From the NCBI GenBank assembly GCA_013368375.1, contig JAACJP010000001.1, forward strand, positions 930,001-994,000: DNA of 64,000 bases, written 5' to 3'. The notes under the pieces were generated by a model. That model saw nothing but the letters and a program-made list of their open reading frames with translations. It was not told the origin of the DNA and did not search any database. The translations under genes and the position numbers were made by a program. Below are positions 51,241 to 62,208 of the stretch, one piece after another (position 1 is the stretch's first letter; every line of letters begins with the position of its first letter). This stretch comes from Tricholomella constricta. Its lineage: Eukaryota; Basidiomycota; Agaricomycetes; Agaricales; Lyophyllaceae.

Positions 51241-52205
51241 AGTGAAAATGTATATAAGGGAGAGGGAAAGTCGTATCCCCCCCCCCAAGTACAATACAGC
51301 ATAAAGTAACCACCTGTTATACGGTACCTCTTGTAAGGTATACACACGTGCAAAAGTCGTAGAGCCTAACTCATACTCAGTACTTCACCGTTGTCAGATC
51401 CGTCTGTCAGACACCCTCCCTCGTTGTCAGATACAGCATCGGAGTTTATAAGAGCTTGCTCGCTAAGGTTCTCGGTAAGTGGTCAACAGTGACCGCTGAG
51501 ACATTTTCGGTGCCTCCTCTTCATCCGTTGTCAGATTTACTTCTGCACGAACCCCTTCATCACTGTCAGATACAGCGTCGAAGCACGTCTCGTCTTTACA
51601 GGTCATCTTTGTCACTGTCCAATACAGCGTCAAGGCACATATTTTCTTCTAGGTCCGATATCTTTGTCACTGTCCGATACAGCGTCGAGGCACGTAGTTT
51701 CCAATATCTTCATCACTGTCCGATACAGTTCGAAGCACGTATTTTCCAGGTCCAGCAATCCTTTGCCACTGTCCGATACAGCGCCAAAGCACGTACGTCC
51801 AGCATCAGTTAGTCAGCACCATCAGCATCAGTCACGACCATCAGCATCTGTCACATCTATCAGCATCAGTCACGATCATCAGCATCAGTCAATCATCAGC
51901 ATCACACTTTGTTCATCATTGTCCACAGCACCAAAGTATAGTCCATCGTCATCATCAGACATAGCTCGTCATCGTTGTACACAGTACCAACACCTATCTT
52001 CATCAGTTCAAGTCCGTTTCGCACTGTTCCTTCAGTAGTCAACACAGGACAACACAGCGATCAATATTCCCATGGTTACGTAACTTTCCCATGGTCACAG
52101 ATTCTACAGGTCAAGTCACATCAAGTCATGTTACATCATCACCTATTTTCCCATGATCTCTTCTGGTGTATCAAGTCTTCGAGGACACTAATAAACCATT
52201 TATAG
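51241..52205 (+). repeat. Degenerate tandem repeats, LTR- or promoter-like
   Basis: A TATATAAGG box near 51250 and a C-run (about 51278) precede about six degenerate units of about 60 bp with the core CACTGTCCGATACAGCG, then AAGCACGT (51540-51800). A block of ATCAGCATCAGTCAC-type repeats follows (51800-51905). The ORFs in it are repeat translations. It could be part of an LTR, but I found no second copy. Confidence 0.6.
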
Positions 52206-52490
52206 GTTACGCTTGATACTACAAATTCCCTCAAACACCCAGGTAACTTCCCGTTGCATTCAGCTAGCTTCTGGTAGCCCTGGACACTTAGTTAAACAAA
52301 CTTAAGTGTGACACCGTGATAGAATGGAGACGGTGCATGAGGCGCTGAAGGGGTGTTTGGGGGGTGGATGCGATGGCGAACACCATCCCAAATCTTGATG
52401 GGGTCAACGGGTTCTCCAACGATCAATGAAGCACATCGCCGGCCCGAACTCCCACATCGACAATGATGGCTACGGCCCATTTGTGGTGAT

Positions 52491-52979
52491 GTGGTAAGCC
52501 ATGTGGCAAGCCATGTTTTGTGTTGCATGGTTATGGCCTCCACACATGGCTCTGCCAACACTGTGTACTCCTGCACTGCCTGCCCTCCCCAACAGAAACC
52601 GTGGATGACATCCCCCTCCGTTCAGGAAGTGGCAACGCGCATCCAATCTGCCCCCTTCCAGTGGCCGCGCCCCCTGGACCTACTGGGCTTATGCCAACTC
52701 CTCACGAAAGGCAACACTTGTCCAACTCCCAGGCCTGACAGCTGGGAGAAGTGGATGATCCGCAAACTCCCTGACCATGCCCTTCTCATCGTCCTCCGCC
52801 TCGCCAACTTTACCATCATGACCTCTCATTTCCCTCCCTCCATTAAAGATACTAATATCTCCACCATATACAAGCGTGGCTCCCCCATTTTCCTTAGCAA
52901 TTATTGGGGGATCGCTGCAGACGGGCAACCGGGCCAAGAGCCACAACGCCACACCAGACAGGATCTCGGCAATCGGTAG
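52491..52979 (+). pseudogene. Non-LTR (LINE) reverse transcriptase fragment
   Basis: Within this 162-residue ORF the stretch LRLANFTIMTSHFPPSIKDT, followed by STIYKRGSP and LSNYWGIA, matches the opening motifs of LINE reverse transcriptases, where the pattern is PPSWKDT...YKKGD...NYRPI. Only this first RT block is present and the catalytic centre is missing. It is a truncated relic. Confidence 0.6.
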
Positions 52980-53141
52980 ATTAGATGGATGCAGACCCTG
53001 GTGGCTGTGGTCAAGTAGACAGAAGCGGTCAGCAGACCAGAAATACATCATTGTACCACGCGAACCATTGCACAGGTGAGATTGCACGTCTCCATCGCAT
53101 GTAATAATTTCCTCCTGAACCTTCCCTTCGCTTGGCTTAAC

Positions 53142-53830
53142 TCACTCCTCACCCCATATATTTCTAAACATAGCATCCTCCCTCACACTCAGATTGCCAC
53201 CCAACCCGGCATCGATCTGGGGTGACAATCTCCTTGGTGTTGAGCTCGGCCGTGAAATTGTTGGGATTACCATATTCATCGGAGGGGTTGCCGTCGGAGA
53301 GAGATGAGTCAATGGAGAAGGGGTCAGGACAGAGGAGAGGTGATGCAGGAAAGTGGTGTGAATGGTGATGATGAGAGTGATCGTGCAAGGAGGCATGAGA
53401 TGGATAGGGTGCATAGGAATGGCTACGGGAGGAGCGATGCAGGCCATGGGAGTGGGCAGTGTGCTGGCAATCAGTGGCAGAATGGGAACACCAAGGTGCA
53501 TGATCATCCCTGTGGCAGTGCAGGATGTGAGAATGTTCGCTGGGGGATGGGCAGGAAGCGTGATTCTGCGTAGAGGTGAGCGCGAGAGCAGGAAACCTTG
53601 CTGTAAGTAGGTGAGTGCAAACAGTAGCAAGAGTTGTAAAAATTGTACCTGCAGGCTCCGAGGCAGGATCAAGCCTCAAGGGGTCTTGACCAGCACGGGC
53701 AGCATGGAGAAGGTCCTTACTGTAAGCGCAGAGGACGGTGGCCAGTTCGTCTTCTGTAAACAGATGCCCGCTAGAGGGAGGAGAGGTGTAAGGGGATGCA
53801 CCGTGCGCCCACTCCTATCTGTTGCTTAGT
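53142..53830 (-). pseudogene. Unidentified minus-strand ORF fragments, ORF1-like
   Basis: The frame near 53820-53650 reads SSGHLFTEDELATVLCAYSK, then LHAARAGQDPLRLDP, which resembles the C-terminus of Ngaro II ORF1. Beyond 53679 the sequence becomes His/Ser-rich low complexity. It may be debris of another Ngaro-type element. No function assigned. Confidence 0.35.
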
Positions 53831-53869
53831 CTCTTGCTTCCTGTCATCGGCCCCCATGGCCCCCGTCTT

Positions 53870-54250
53870 AGACATGCTTGCTGACCGCTCCACTGTTCTT
53901 ACGCCCCTTTCGTAGTTATTATCCCACACCGACACCACTACTTAGATCCCTATCAGTCAGCTGGACAGTTGTTTACTCATCCGTAGTCAGCGCTCTTACA
54001 TACCGCCTTAGTCACTGGCTTGGCAATGTAGTATATAAGCCTAGGGTTGGAGATAGGATATCTCCAACCTGAACAATAACAGTATCTTTGGGTTTACACA
54101 TTGATCGACTCTCAGGCTTACTCTCTCGTTGCTCTCATCACGCCTTGCACTCTTATTGCTGACTTGATCGTATTTAGGACTATCTAGGCTCGCGGCAGCT
54201 TGCGCCCTTAGCTCGCCTCTGCCCATCCGGACGTCCCCTTACAAGAGGTA
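53870..54250 (+). repeat. LTR-like sequence (uncertain)
   Basis: A TATATAAGC box near 54032 lies in a pyrimidine-rich region resembling an LTR promoter, but no partner LTR or target duplication is visible. Confidence 0.25.
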
Positions 54251-54439
54251 GAGGAGAAGGAAGAAGCCCCAGAGTGAGGCTCAGAGGAATGAAGGTCCGA
54301 GAAGTGAACAGAGGGGCAAGAGGGAGCTGTACATGAAGTAAGGTGTGCAATGGGCTGGGCTGAAGCGATAATCTTGTCTATGAAGTCCAGCTTGAGGTCC
54401 GCTGAATGTGTGCATCCTTCAGTCCTTTACACTCCCCCT

Positions 54440-54635
54440 GGTGTTCCTCATAGAGTCCATGGAGTCCGCGGAATCCCTGTGGATTCTCCGTGGATTCCCT
54501 GTGGGTTCCCCATGGATTCCGTGGAATCCATAAACTCCACAAGGAACATCTTAGTCCATAACAGTTTTACAAGTCCCCTACAATATGAAGAGGAATCCCT
54601 GTGGAGTCCGCATGGACTCCGCAAACCTGGACTTG
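54440..54635. repeat. Short palindromic GGATTCC/GGAGTCC repeats
   Basis: Dense imperfect copies of TGGATTCC, GGAATCC, TGGAGTCC and CCGCGGAATCC. Non-coding satellite-like sequence. Confidence 0.6.
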
Positions 54636-54774
54636 GGAACACTCTACTGAAGTCGCATTCGTCCACCCTCTGTGGGCATTGCGCTCACGAAGCAATGCAA
54701 TGAAAAAAATCATATATTTTCTATTCTACAAAAATAAAACAAAAAAGGAAAAAAAAAGACAAAGAAAGTGGTAG

Positions 54775-54858
54775 TGGTGGGTTGTCGTCATTGTTGTGGC
54801 CGTGGTGGTGGTGTGGTGGTGGTGGTGAGGTTGTCGTCATTGTCGTGGCTCACATACA
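54775..54858 (+). repeat. (GTG)n-rich microsatellite, left flank of palindromic element
   Basis: GTGGTGGTG-type sequence also occurs on the right flank (59110-59345) in the same orientation, suggesting the palindromic element inserted into a microsatellite. Confidence 0.6.
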
Positions 54859-56000
54859 GGCACTACAATGTAGCGTGTCCTACGGTCCAGCGGGCCCATA
54901 CATTGTAGCGTACTTGACGGCACCAGCGGGCCCGCTGGAGCGCCAGCGGGGCCCCTACATGTAGCCGTCTGGCACGGTGCCAGCGGGGCACTACCCACGT
55001 CTGCGGACCTCCGCGAGTCGTTGTCTGTGGAGCACACCCAGTATTGCAGGGGGCCAATATGGTGCTGTGGGGGGCAGCAGGGTGGGGGGGCTTGCGGAGC
55101 ACTGCCCATGTCCGCGGACGTCCGCGGGTCGTTGTCTGGGGCACACCCAGGATTGCAGGGGGCCGATACGGTGCTGTGGGGGGCAGCAGGGTGGGGGGCT
55201 TGCGGGGCACTGCCCATGTCCGCGGACGTCCGCGGGTCGTTGCCTGTGGAGCACACCCAGCAATGCAGCGGGCCTATATGATGCAATTGGGGGCCACAGA
55301 GCAGGTGCTGTTACACACCTCCGCGGACTTGCAGCGGAGCACATTACATATAGTATGTCTGCATTACATTGAGCTTGCAGGGCATTACCCATGTCTGCGG
55401 ACGTCCGTGGGTCGTTGCCTGTGGAGCACACGCAGCACTGCAGCAGGCCTATATGATGCAATAGGGGGCCACAGAGCAGGTGCTGTTACACACCTCCGCG
55501 GACTTGCAGCGGAGCACATTACATATAGTATGTCCACACAACATTGAGCTTGCAGGGCATTACCCACGTCTGCGGACGTCCGCGGGTCGTTGCCTGTGGA
55601 GCACACGCAGCACTGCAGCAGGCCTATATGGTGCTGTGGGGGCCACAGAGCAGCACACCTCCGCGGACTTTCAGCGGAGCAGGGCATTACCCACGTCCGC
55701 GGACCTCTGCGGTTGTTGCCTGTGGAGCACACCCAGCAATGCAGCAGGCCTAGATGGTGCTGTGGGGGCCACAGAGCAGCACACCTCCGCGGACTTGCAG
55801 CGGAGCACACTACATATAGTATGTTTGCATGACATTGAGCTTGCAGGGCATTACCCACGTCCGCGGGCCCCCGCGGGTTGTTGCCTGCGGGGCACACCCA
55901 GCACCACAGCAGGCCTATATGGTGCAGTAGGGGGCCACGGAGCAGGGGCTGTTACACACCTCCGCAGACTTGCACTTGCAGTGGAGCACACGGAGTAGCA

Positions 56001-56342
56001 GTGGAGCATAAAATCAAGAACGAAGGAATAATACTCCTCGAAAGATGGAACTGGGTGTCTTTGATCATGGTCCTATTGGGCAGTTTGGACACCAGCCTTG
56101 CCAGGAAAATACAATTTGAGTACGTTTAAAGACAAGGAACAGGGCTGTTTTGCCACCTCCGCGGAGTTGCAGTAGAGCACAAAATCAAGGAAGAAGGAAT
56201 AATACTCCTTGAAAGATGGAACCGGGTGTCTTTGATCATAGTCCTATTGGGCAGTTCGGGCACCAGCCTTGCCAGGAAAACACAATTTGAGTACAGTTAA
56301 AGACAAGGAGCAGGGCTGTTTTGCCACCTCCGCGGAGTTGCA
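56001..56342. repeat. 171-bp tandem duplication in the core of the palindromic element
   Basis: Units 56001-56171 and 56172-56342 are about 90 percent alike. Each contains AAAATCAAG, GAAAGATGGAAC and GCAGGGCTGTTTTGCCACC. Confidence 0.75.
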
Positions 56343-56519
56343 GTGGAGCACACTACATGTAGCATGTCTAATGTACATCTGCAGACCTCCATGGGCTGTT
56401 GTCTGTGTAGCACACCTGGTGCTGCAGTGGGCCTATACAGTGCTAGGGGGCCATAGAGCAGAGGTGTTATACACCTCCACGGAGTAGCAATGGAGCACAC
56501 TACATGTAGCATGTCCTAC

Positions 56520-57520
56520 GTTTCTACTGGTATACAACCTCAACAGTATACAGTATCACCATCAAATCCTGTCTGGATGTTATGGTTTACCTCCATTCAA
56601 TCATGGGCCTACAGAGGAGGCTACACTTAAACCTGTAGCTCCACTATAACTGTGGAACAAAGCCTGTATCAAGTATCAACAGAGTGTTGTGTAATGAGTA
56701 TGACCTTTGTGTTCCTTAGTATTTCAATAGCAGGAGGGCTGCAACAGCTGAAGGGCCGCAGCAGCTGTATCTAGCTCGATATTGACAATGCTGTGCATAA
56801 AGAGTACATTATATCGCAGTAGCAAAGTCAGTGTAAAGCTCAATATGAACGATGGTGCTGTACCATGCACTCTGAAGCACAAACAACAAAAACTGCTGAT
56901 TGACAGCTATAAGAGGACACAGGGCTACTCTCAATACATTCTCTCTGTGAATTTGTAAGAATAGCTTACATAGTGTAGATAATGCTAGTATACGGTAGAG
57001 ATGATATAAGAAAGCTACAATAGCATGATGCTGCAGTGAACATAAGTACTGCAGAATAAGCAATCTTTTGGATATTGGACATGTCCACTTGTCTGTAAAG
57101 TGTACCAAAGTGGTACACTTATGCACTCTCTTTGGAATCCAGCCCACATATTAGACGTAGGCTTGGACCAGTTAGACTAAATTCAAAGCTTGTGTATCCA
57201 AGCACATATACATTTTTTGATTGACCGTGGCGTAACAATAAATATACTTTGAAATGCATTGCCACACTGCTGCTGTCCTGTCGGAGTGATGAAGTGTCAG
57301 TGGAACCAAGGCTGAAGATTACATCAATACAATTTACTTCTATTACAGGGCATGGAAACCTGCAGGTCTTGCATACTGGTTACGCCACACTGCGGAAGTG
57401 ACTGAAGTCCGGGGACATGCCAAATGTCATATACCTGCTCTGTAATGTGATGTCGGTATTTGAACAGGAGCCTACATCGCACACTGCAGAGCGGGGTCAC
57501 CGGCATTATGCCTCGTATGT
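56520..57520. other. AT-rich centre of the palindromic element
   Basis: Unique sequence between the arms with only short ORFs (the longest is 112 residues on the minus strand at 56809-57147, no motif). No gene supported. Confidence 0.5.
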
Positions 57521-59104
57521 TGGACATGCTATATAGTGTGCTCCGCTGCAAGCATGATATATGTAGTGTGCTCCGCTGCAAGTCCGCGGAGGTGTGTAAC
57601 AGCACCTGCTCCGCCGCCTCCTACAGTACTATATAGGCCCACGGCAGCCCTAGTGGGCTTGTTGACACTATGCCAGATGGCTGCACGTAGATGACGTGCT
57701 CGTACATTGGACATGATATACATAGTGTGCTCATGATATATGTAGCGTACTCCGCTGCAAGTCCGCGGAGGTGTGTAACAGCCCCTGTACTGCAGCCCCA
57801 GTGGGTTTGCTGATACTGTGTCAGATGGCTGCACGTAGATGATGTGCTCGTACATTGGACATGGTATATGTAGTATGCTTCGCTGCAAGTCCGCGGAGGT
57901 GTGTAACAGCACCTGCTCTGTGGCCCCCTACTGCACCATATAGGCATGCTGCAGTGCTAGGTGTGCCCCACAGGCAACAACCCGCAGAGGTCCGCAGACG
58001 TGGGTAATGCCCTGCTCCGCTGCAAGTCTGCGGAGGTGTGCTGCTCTGTGGCCCCCACAGCACCATATAGGCCTGCTGCAGTGCTGCGTGTGCTCCACAG
58101 GCAACGACCCGCGGACGTCCGCAGACGTGGGTAATGCCCTGCAAGCTCAATGTTGTGTGGACATACTATATGTAATGTGCGCTGCAAGTCCGCGGAGGTG
58201 TGTAACAGCACCTGCTCTGTGGCCCCCTATTGCATCATATAGGCCTGCTGCAGTGCTGCGTGTGCTCCACAGGCAACGACCCGCGGACGTCCGCAGACGT
58301 GGGTAATGCCCTGCAAGCTCAATGTAATGCAGACATACTATATGTAGTGTGCTCCGCTGCAAGTCCGCGGAGGTGTGCTGCTCCGTGGCCCCACAGCACC
58401 ATATAGGCCTGCTGCAGTGCTGCGTGTGCTCCACAGGCAACGACCCGCGGACGTCCGCAGACGTGGGTAATGCTTTGCAAGCTCAATGTAATGCAGACAT
58501 ACTATATGTAATGTGCTCCGCTGCAAGTCCGCGTGTGTAACAGCACCTGCTCTGTGGCCCCCAATTGCATCATATAGGCCCGCTGCATTGCTGGGTGTGC
58601 TCCACAGGCAACGACCCGCGGACGTCCGCGGACATGGGCAGTGCCCCGCAAGCCCCCCACCCTGCTGCCCCCCACAGCACCGTATCGGCCCCCTGCAATC
58701 CTGGGTGTGCCCCAGACAACGACCCGCGGACGTCCGCGGACATGGGCAGTGCTCCGCAAGCCCCCCCACCCTGCTGCCCCCCCCACAGCACCATATTGAC
58801 CCCCTGCAATACTGGGTGTGCTCCACAGACAACGACTCGCGGAGGTCCGCGGACGTGGGTAGTGCCCCGCTAGCCCCCACCTGCTGCCCCCCATAGCACC
58901 ATATAGGCCCGCTGCAGCACCAGCGGGCCCGCTGGTACTGTGCCGGACGACTACATGTAGAGGTCCCGCTGGCACCGTGCCAGACGGCTACATGTAGGGG
59001 CCCCGCTGGCGCTCCAGCGGGCCCGCTGGTGCCGTTAAGTACGCTACAATGTATGGGCCCGCTGGACCGTAGGACACGCTACATTGTAATGCCCCTACCT
59101 GCGT

Positions 59105-59345
59105 GGCTGTTGCGGTGGTGGTGGTGTGATGTCCGTCGTCGTGGTAGTGTGGTGGTGGTGGTGTGGTGGCCGGGTCTGTTGTCATTGTCATGCCGTTGTC
59201 GTCAGTGGTGGTGATGCTGTGGTGGCGGGGGTCATCGCCCTTGTCGTGGTAGTGTGGTGGTGGCGTGGTGGTGTGGTGGCCGTCATCATCGTAATGTGGT
59301 GGTGGTGGTGTGGTCGTCGTCATCATGTGGTGGTGTGGTGGTAGT
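59105..59345 (+). repeat. (GTG)n-rich microsatellite, right flank
   Basis: Imperfect GTGGTGGTG/GTCGTC repeats. Long translated ORFs here are poly-Val/Trp or poly-Thr/His artefacts. Confidence 0.7.
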
Positions 59346-59430
59346 CAGTTCGTGGTGGTCGGTGAGCGCAGTCGATGCACCTGGTGGCTCTCCCCCAGCT
59401 GGGGTCTGCCCTTTTCTGGCCCTCTCCTAC

Positions 59431-59449
59431 CACTGTTGTTGTTGTTGTT

Positions 59450-59511
<62 letters not shown>

Positions 59512-59522
59512 CATTGTTGTTG
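59431..59522 (+). repeat. (TTG)n microsatellite
   Basis: About 28 copies of TTG with two single-base interruptions. Confidence 0.95.
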
Positions 59523-60314
59523 TCATCGGCAGGACAGGCAGGTGGGAGATGCCGGAAGTGAAGCAACTGGAGAGTCGAGGGTGATGATTGGTACTGTTTG
59601 ACTTGAAGGGGGAGGATGATGAATGATATCGAGGACGGCAGTCTGAGCAGCATAGATTTTGTCTACGGAGAACGAGGACAGGATCAGGGCAGGGCCAGTG
59701 ATGGCAGAGCCAGAAGGGAGCGTAGAGTGTGAAGGAAGTATGGTAGATGGAATACTGGGAATGGAGGTAGGACCCGAAGAGGAAGTGTGATTACTGGATT
59801 CAGAAGTAAGTGTGGGGGTGGAGCGATCACGTGAAATGTGATTGGGTGCGGAATGCAACATGGTGGAAGAAAATGTTTGGGGAACCCCAGAAGAAGAGAG
59901 AGTAGCCAAGGGATTGGAAGGGACAGGAGGCACAAGTGCATGTATGAGAGGCAACGAAGGAAGGGCGGGAGGGGCCCATGAGGATGGGGTAGGAGGATTT
60001 TCTTCCTGAATGGCAGATAGCAGGGACGTGTCCAGAGCAGGAGGGGGCAGGGCATGTGAAGTAGAGCAGGAGCCCTTGTGTTTAGGCAGAGGAGCCATGG
60101 TGAATGAGGGAGATGAGAAGGAAAAAAATGCAGAGTTTGGTGAAGGGTGAGGAGTGAAGTTTGGTGAAGGGCGAGGAGTGAAGGGCATGCGAAGAGTTAC
60201 ACGCAAAGAGTTTGGAGATACATGAGGAAAGACTACGGATGGTAGCTCTAAGTACAGGTATAGGGAACACAAAGATAGAGGAGAGAAGCGCCAGGTCATG
60301 TGGTCGCGTGTCAC
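59523..60314 (-). pseudogene. Ser/Pro-rich ORF adjoining a Gypsy-2-type LTR
   Basis: A 263-residue minus-strand frame. A probable internal start is MAPLPKHKGSCSTSHALPPP. It ends in the TTG microsatellite. Its place next to a Gypsy-2-type LTR is that of the antisense genes described above, but no zinc cluster is present. The sequence upstream of its start (60325-60352) instead resembles the Ngaro II terminal repeat (CATCCCGT.CCTCCTTT). It may therefore be either an antisense Gypsy exon or an ORF1 remnant. Confidence 0.4.
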
Positions 60315-60358
60315 AAAATATGTCCTCCCTCATCCCGTGCCTCCTTTTGGAGAACTTT

Positions 60359-60501
60359 CAGGACCCACAACCAATGGCCAGATGCGCACGTGCCCCTCAC
60401 GTGGCCATACACATGCCAACAAAATAAGAAACATCATTTTTCCTGCATTTTTTCAAAGGCTTTCCAGTGTCTCAGTGGCTTGACGCTTGAGGGGGGAGTA
60501 A
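60359..60501 (+). repeat. 3' internal end of a Gypsy-2-related element
   Basis: CACGTGCCCCTCACGTGGCC and GTGTCTCAGTGGCTTGACGC match 23070-23180 of Gypsy-2, including a purine tract (GAGGGGGGAGTAA) directly before the LTR. The rest of that element is missing. Confidence 0.75.
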
Positions 60502-60837
60502 TGTCACAACTGCCCCCAAACTCACACCCCACCTACAATTTCCCACGACTACAATATATAACATGACACCACTTCCTTTTGAGGCTCTAACCTCGATATT
60601 ACCTTTGTTAAGACTTATCATCCATTTCTCGCTCTCTTTCTCTCTAAAATCCTTGCCTTATCCAAATTGTATCATCTCGAGCTCCTTATGTTCCAACAAG
60701 CTTCTGTGAATGTCCTCGTCAACGCTCACGACCTCCGAATCTACATTCAGAGTTTGTCTTCCTTGACGATGCCAGGCCTGTTTGCCTTGGTGGTCCCGGA
60801 GTAGCTCCATTACCAGCGTACAACACAGGTCCTAACA
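60502..60837 (+). repeat. Diverged Gypsy-2-type LTR
   Basis: 336 bp from TGTCACAACTGCC to CCTAACA, about 75-80 percent similar to the Gypsy-2 LTRs. It is a 3' LTR of a truncated older relative, since only the internal 3' end remains to its left. Confidence 0.85.
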
Positions 60838-61455
60838 AGCTACTAGACATATATTACAAGGATCCTATGGAGGTAGAATATACAAAACCCATAATTTTTG
60901 AATTCTACGGATGAACCTGTCTCGAGACGACCATTTTTGTGGGGTCCAGCAACACCCTGCCAATTTAAACTCCGACGCTGTACAGAAAATATGGTCCTCG
61001 TTTTTGTAGCCTCATCTAGCGCACGAAAATACTCGCTTGTATGAGAAGAATTTACTGCAAGATAATAATAAACAGTTTCCCTCGTGCAGAAACTTTATGG
61101 AAGTTGTGGTTCATGTTATATAGCACAAATGCCGACCTCAAAACACACATATTTCAGAAATGAACAAGTTTTGAAAGATTCTGCACGAGGGGATTGGATC
61201 AGGGGGTAGAAAAACAACTTTTCCGTACTTTACTTGAGGCCTCCAGGTGTTGTGGAAGCAGACGATGAGTATAGCAGAATGACATCTCGGGCACCACCGA
61301 AAAAGGAAATTGACGCGATCGAGAAATCACGCACCGACACGTCGCGCTTTGTGTACTGGTCGGCTAGCGGGGATTTCATGCGTTTCTGGCGTCCCAGATG
61401 GTGGGACACAGGCAGACCGCCCTACAGAAGGCCCATTACCAACAAAGCATCGGAA
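60838..61455. other. Gene-free stretch
   Basis: No supported gene. A short ORF at 61234-61458 has no recognisable motif. Confidence 0.5.
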
Positions 61456-61460
61456 TAATC

Positions 61461-61629
61461 AACGCTCGACGTCGTCATTCCCATACACCCGCCACCCTCG
61501 CACTTCAGGATCACGGTTGTTGTCAGCCAGTCAGAGGGGCCAGTAACGCCTCCAATCACACGCGACGAGCTGATGGATTGGGAGGATGTCGAGGATCTTG
61601 AGGATGCAGATATGTTGGACATTGACTAA
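61461..61629 (+). pseudogene. C-terminal ORF fragment with acidic tail
   Basis: The frame reads VVIPIHPPPSHFRITVVVSQ, then SEGPVTPPITRDEL and an acidic end (DWEDVEDLEDADMLDID, stop at 61629). It looks like the last exon of a gene or a repeat-encoded protein whose upstream part is not recognisable. Confidence 0.3.
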
Positions 61630-62208
61630 TTCATGCCACTAATGGAAGTCTTAATTCATAGATATCTTAGTATAATACATGATCAATAGTGTATACCTTG
61701 TAAAACTAGCCATTGAAGAGTCCTCGGTGGGATGGAAAGATGGTCATAGACAATGTCGACGGTGTGAGAGTCTCACCGTTGATTAAGCGCGGGGCTTGAA
61801 CCTCGCGGAAAAATCTCGGATCTGCTCGTTTCCAAATTCAGACGGGACCAGTTTTGCTATCACACATTTTCCCGCAGCGTTGCCAGACCCCAATTTTTGT
61901 GAGGCGTGTCACACAAAAATAACGTCACATGATGTTGGTTGGCGATCGATGTCCGGGGGGATTTCCGACGCTCTGCTTACAAAACTTTCCATACCCTCTT
62001 TGAACTCGCCAGTCAATCAACAAGGTGAGACTAGATTCCACCATAAGACAGCTATGATGACTCAGAGTGGAAGCTGTACGACCCGCCCCAAGTAAATGTT
62101 CTGGGTCGCAATGTAGACCTGAAGTGTTCGAGATACTGCTGAGCCTTACTTTTATACCTAAACGGCTTGGTCGACCTTGTTTATGGACTTATTTCACTTT
62201 CAACTAGA
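61630..62208. other. Upstream region of SSU72
   Basis: No gene recognised. It presumably holds the SSU72 promoter. Confidence 0.4.

Larger units (their letters stand above)
54859..59093. mobile_element. 4.2-kb element with ~1-kb inverted arms, no coding capacity seen
   Basis: 54859-about 55810 is the reverse complement of about 57880-59093 with small indels. Termini read GGCACTACAATGTAGCGTG and GGCATTACAATGTAGCGTG. The outer 150 bp are rich in GGGCCCGCTGG and CTACATGTAG palindromes. The inner arms consist of repeated units with CGGACGTCCG, the 13-mer GTCGTTGCCTGTG, GGAGCACAC and CCTCCGCGGACTTGCAG. ORFs in it are repeat translations. Long terminal inverted repeats without ORFs fit a non-autonomous foldback-type transposon. 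I could not settle the target duplication. Confidence 0.7.

Noticed and set aside
53164..53679. His-rich ORF as a metal-binding gene
   Set aside because: His/Ser repeats come from low-complexity CAC/TCC sequence, and two overlapping frames look equally plausible.
55000..58900. CRISPR-like regularly spaced repeats
   Set aside because: Repeats are long, degenerate, palindromically arranged and adjacent. This is a eukaryotic foldback-type repeat.
54837..58975. Many ORFs of 80-180 residues inside the palindromic element
   Set aside because: They are translations of the same repeated unit in several frames and both strands, with no conserved frame or start.
54859..59093. Assignment of the palindromic element to the KDZ or hAT superfamily
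   Set aside because: No transposase and no clear target duplication. The terminal sequence alone is not enough.
59254..59653. Poly-Cys, poly-Leu, poly-Thr and poly-Asn ORFs
   Set aside because: Direct translation of the (TTG)n microsatellite.
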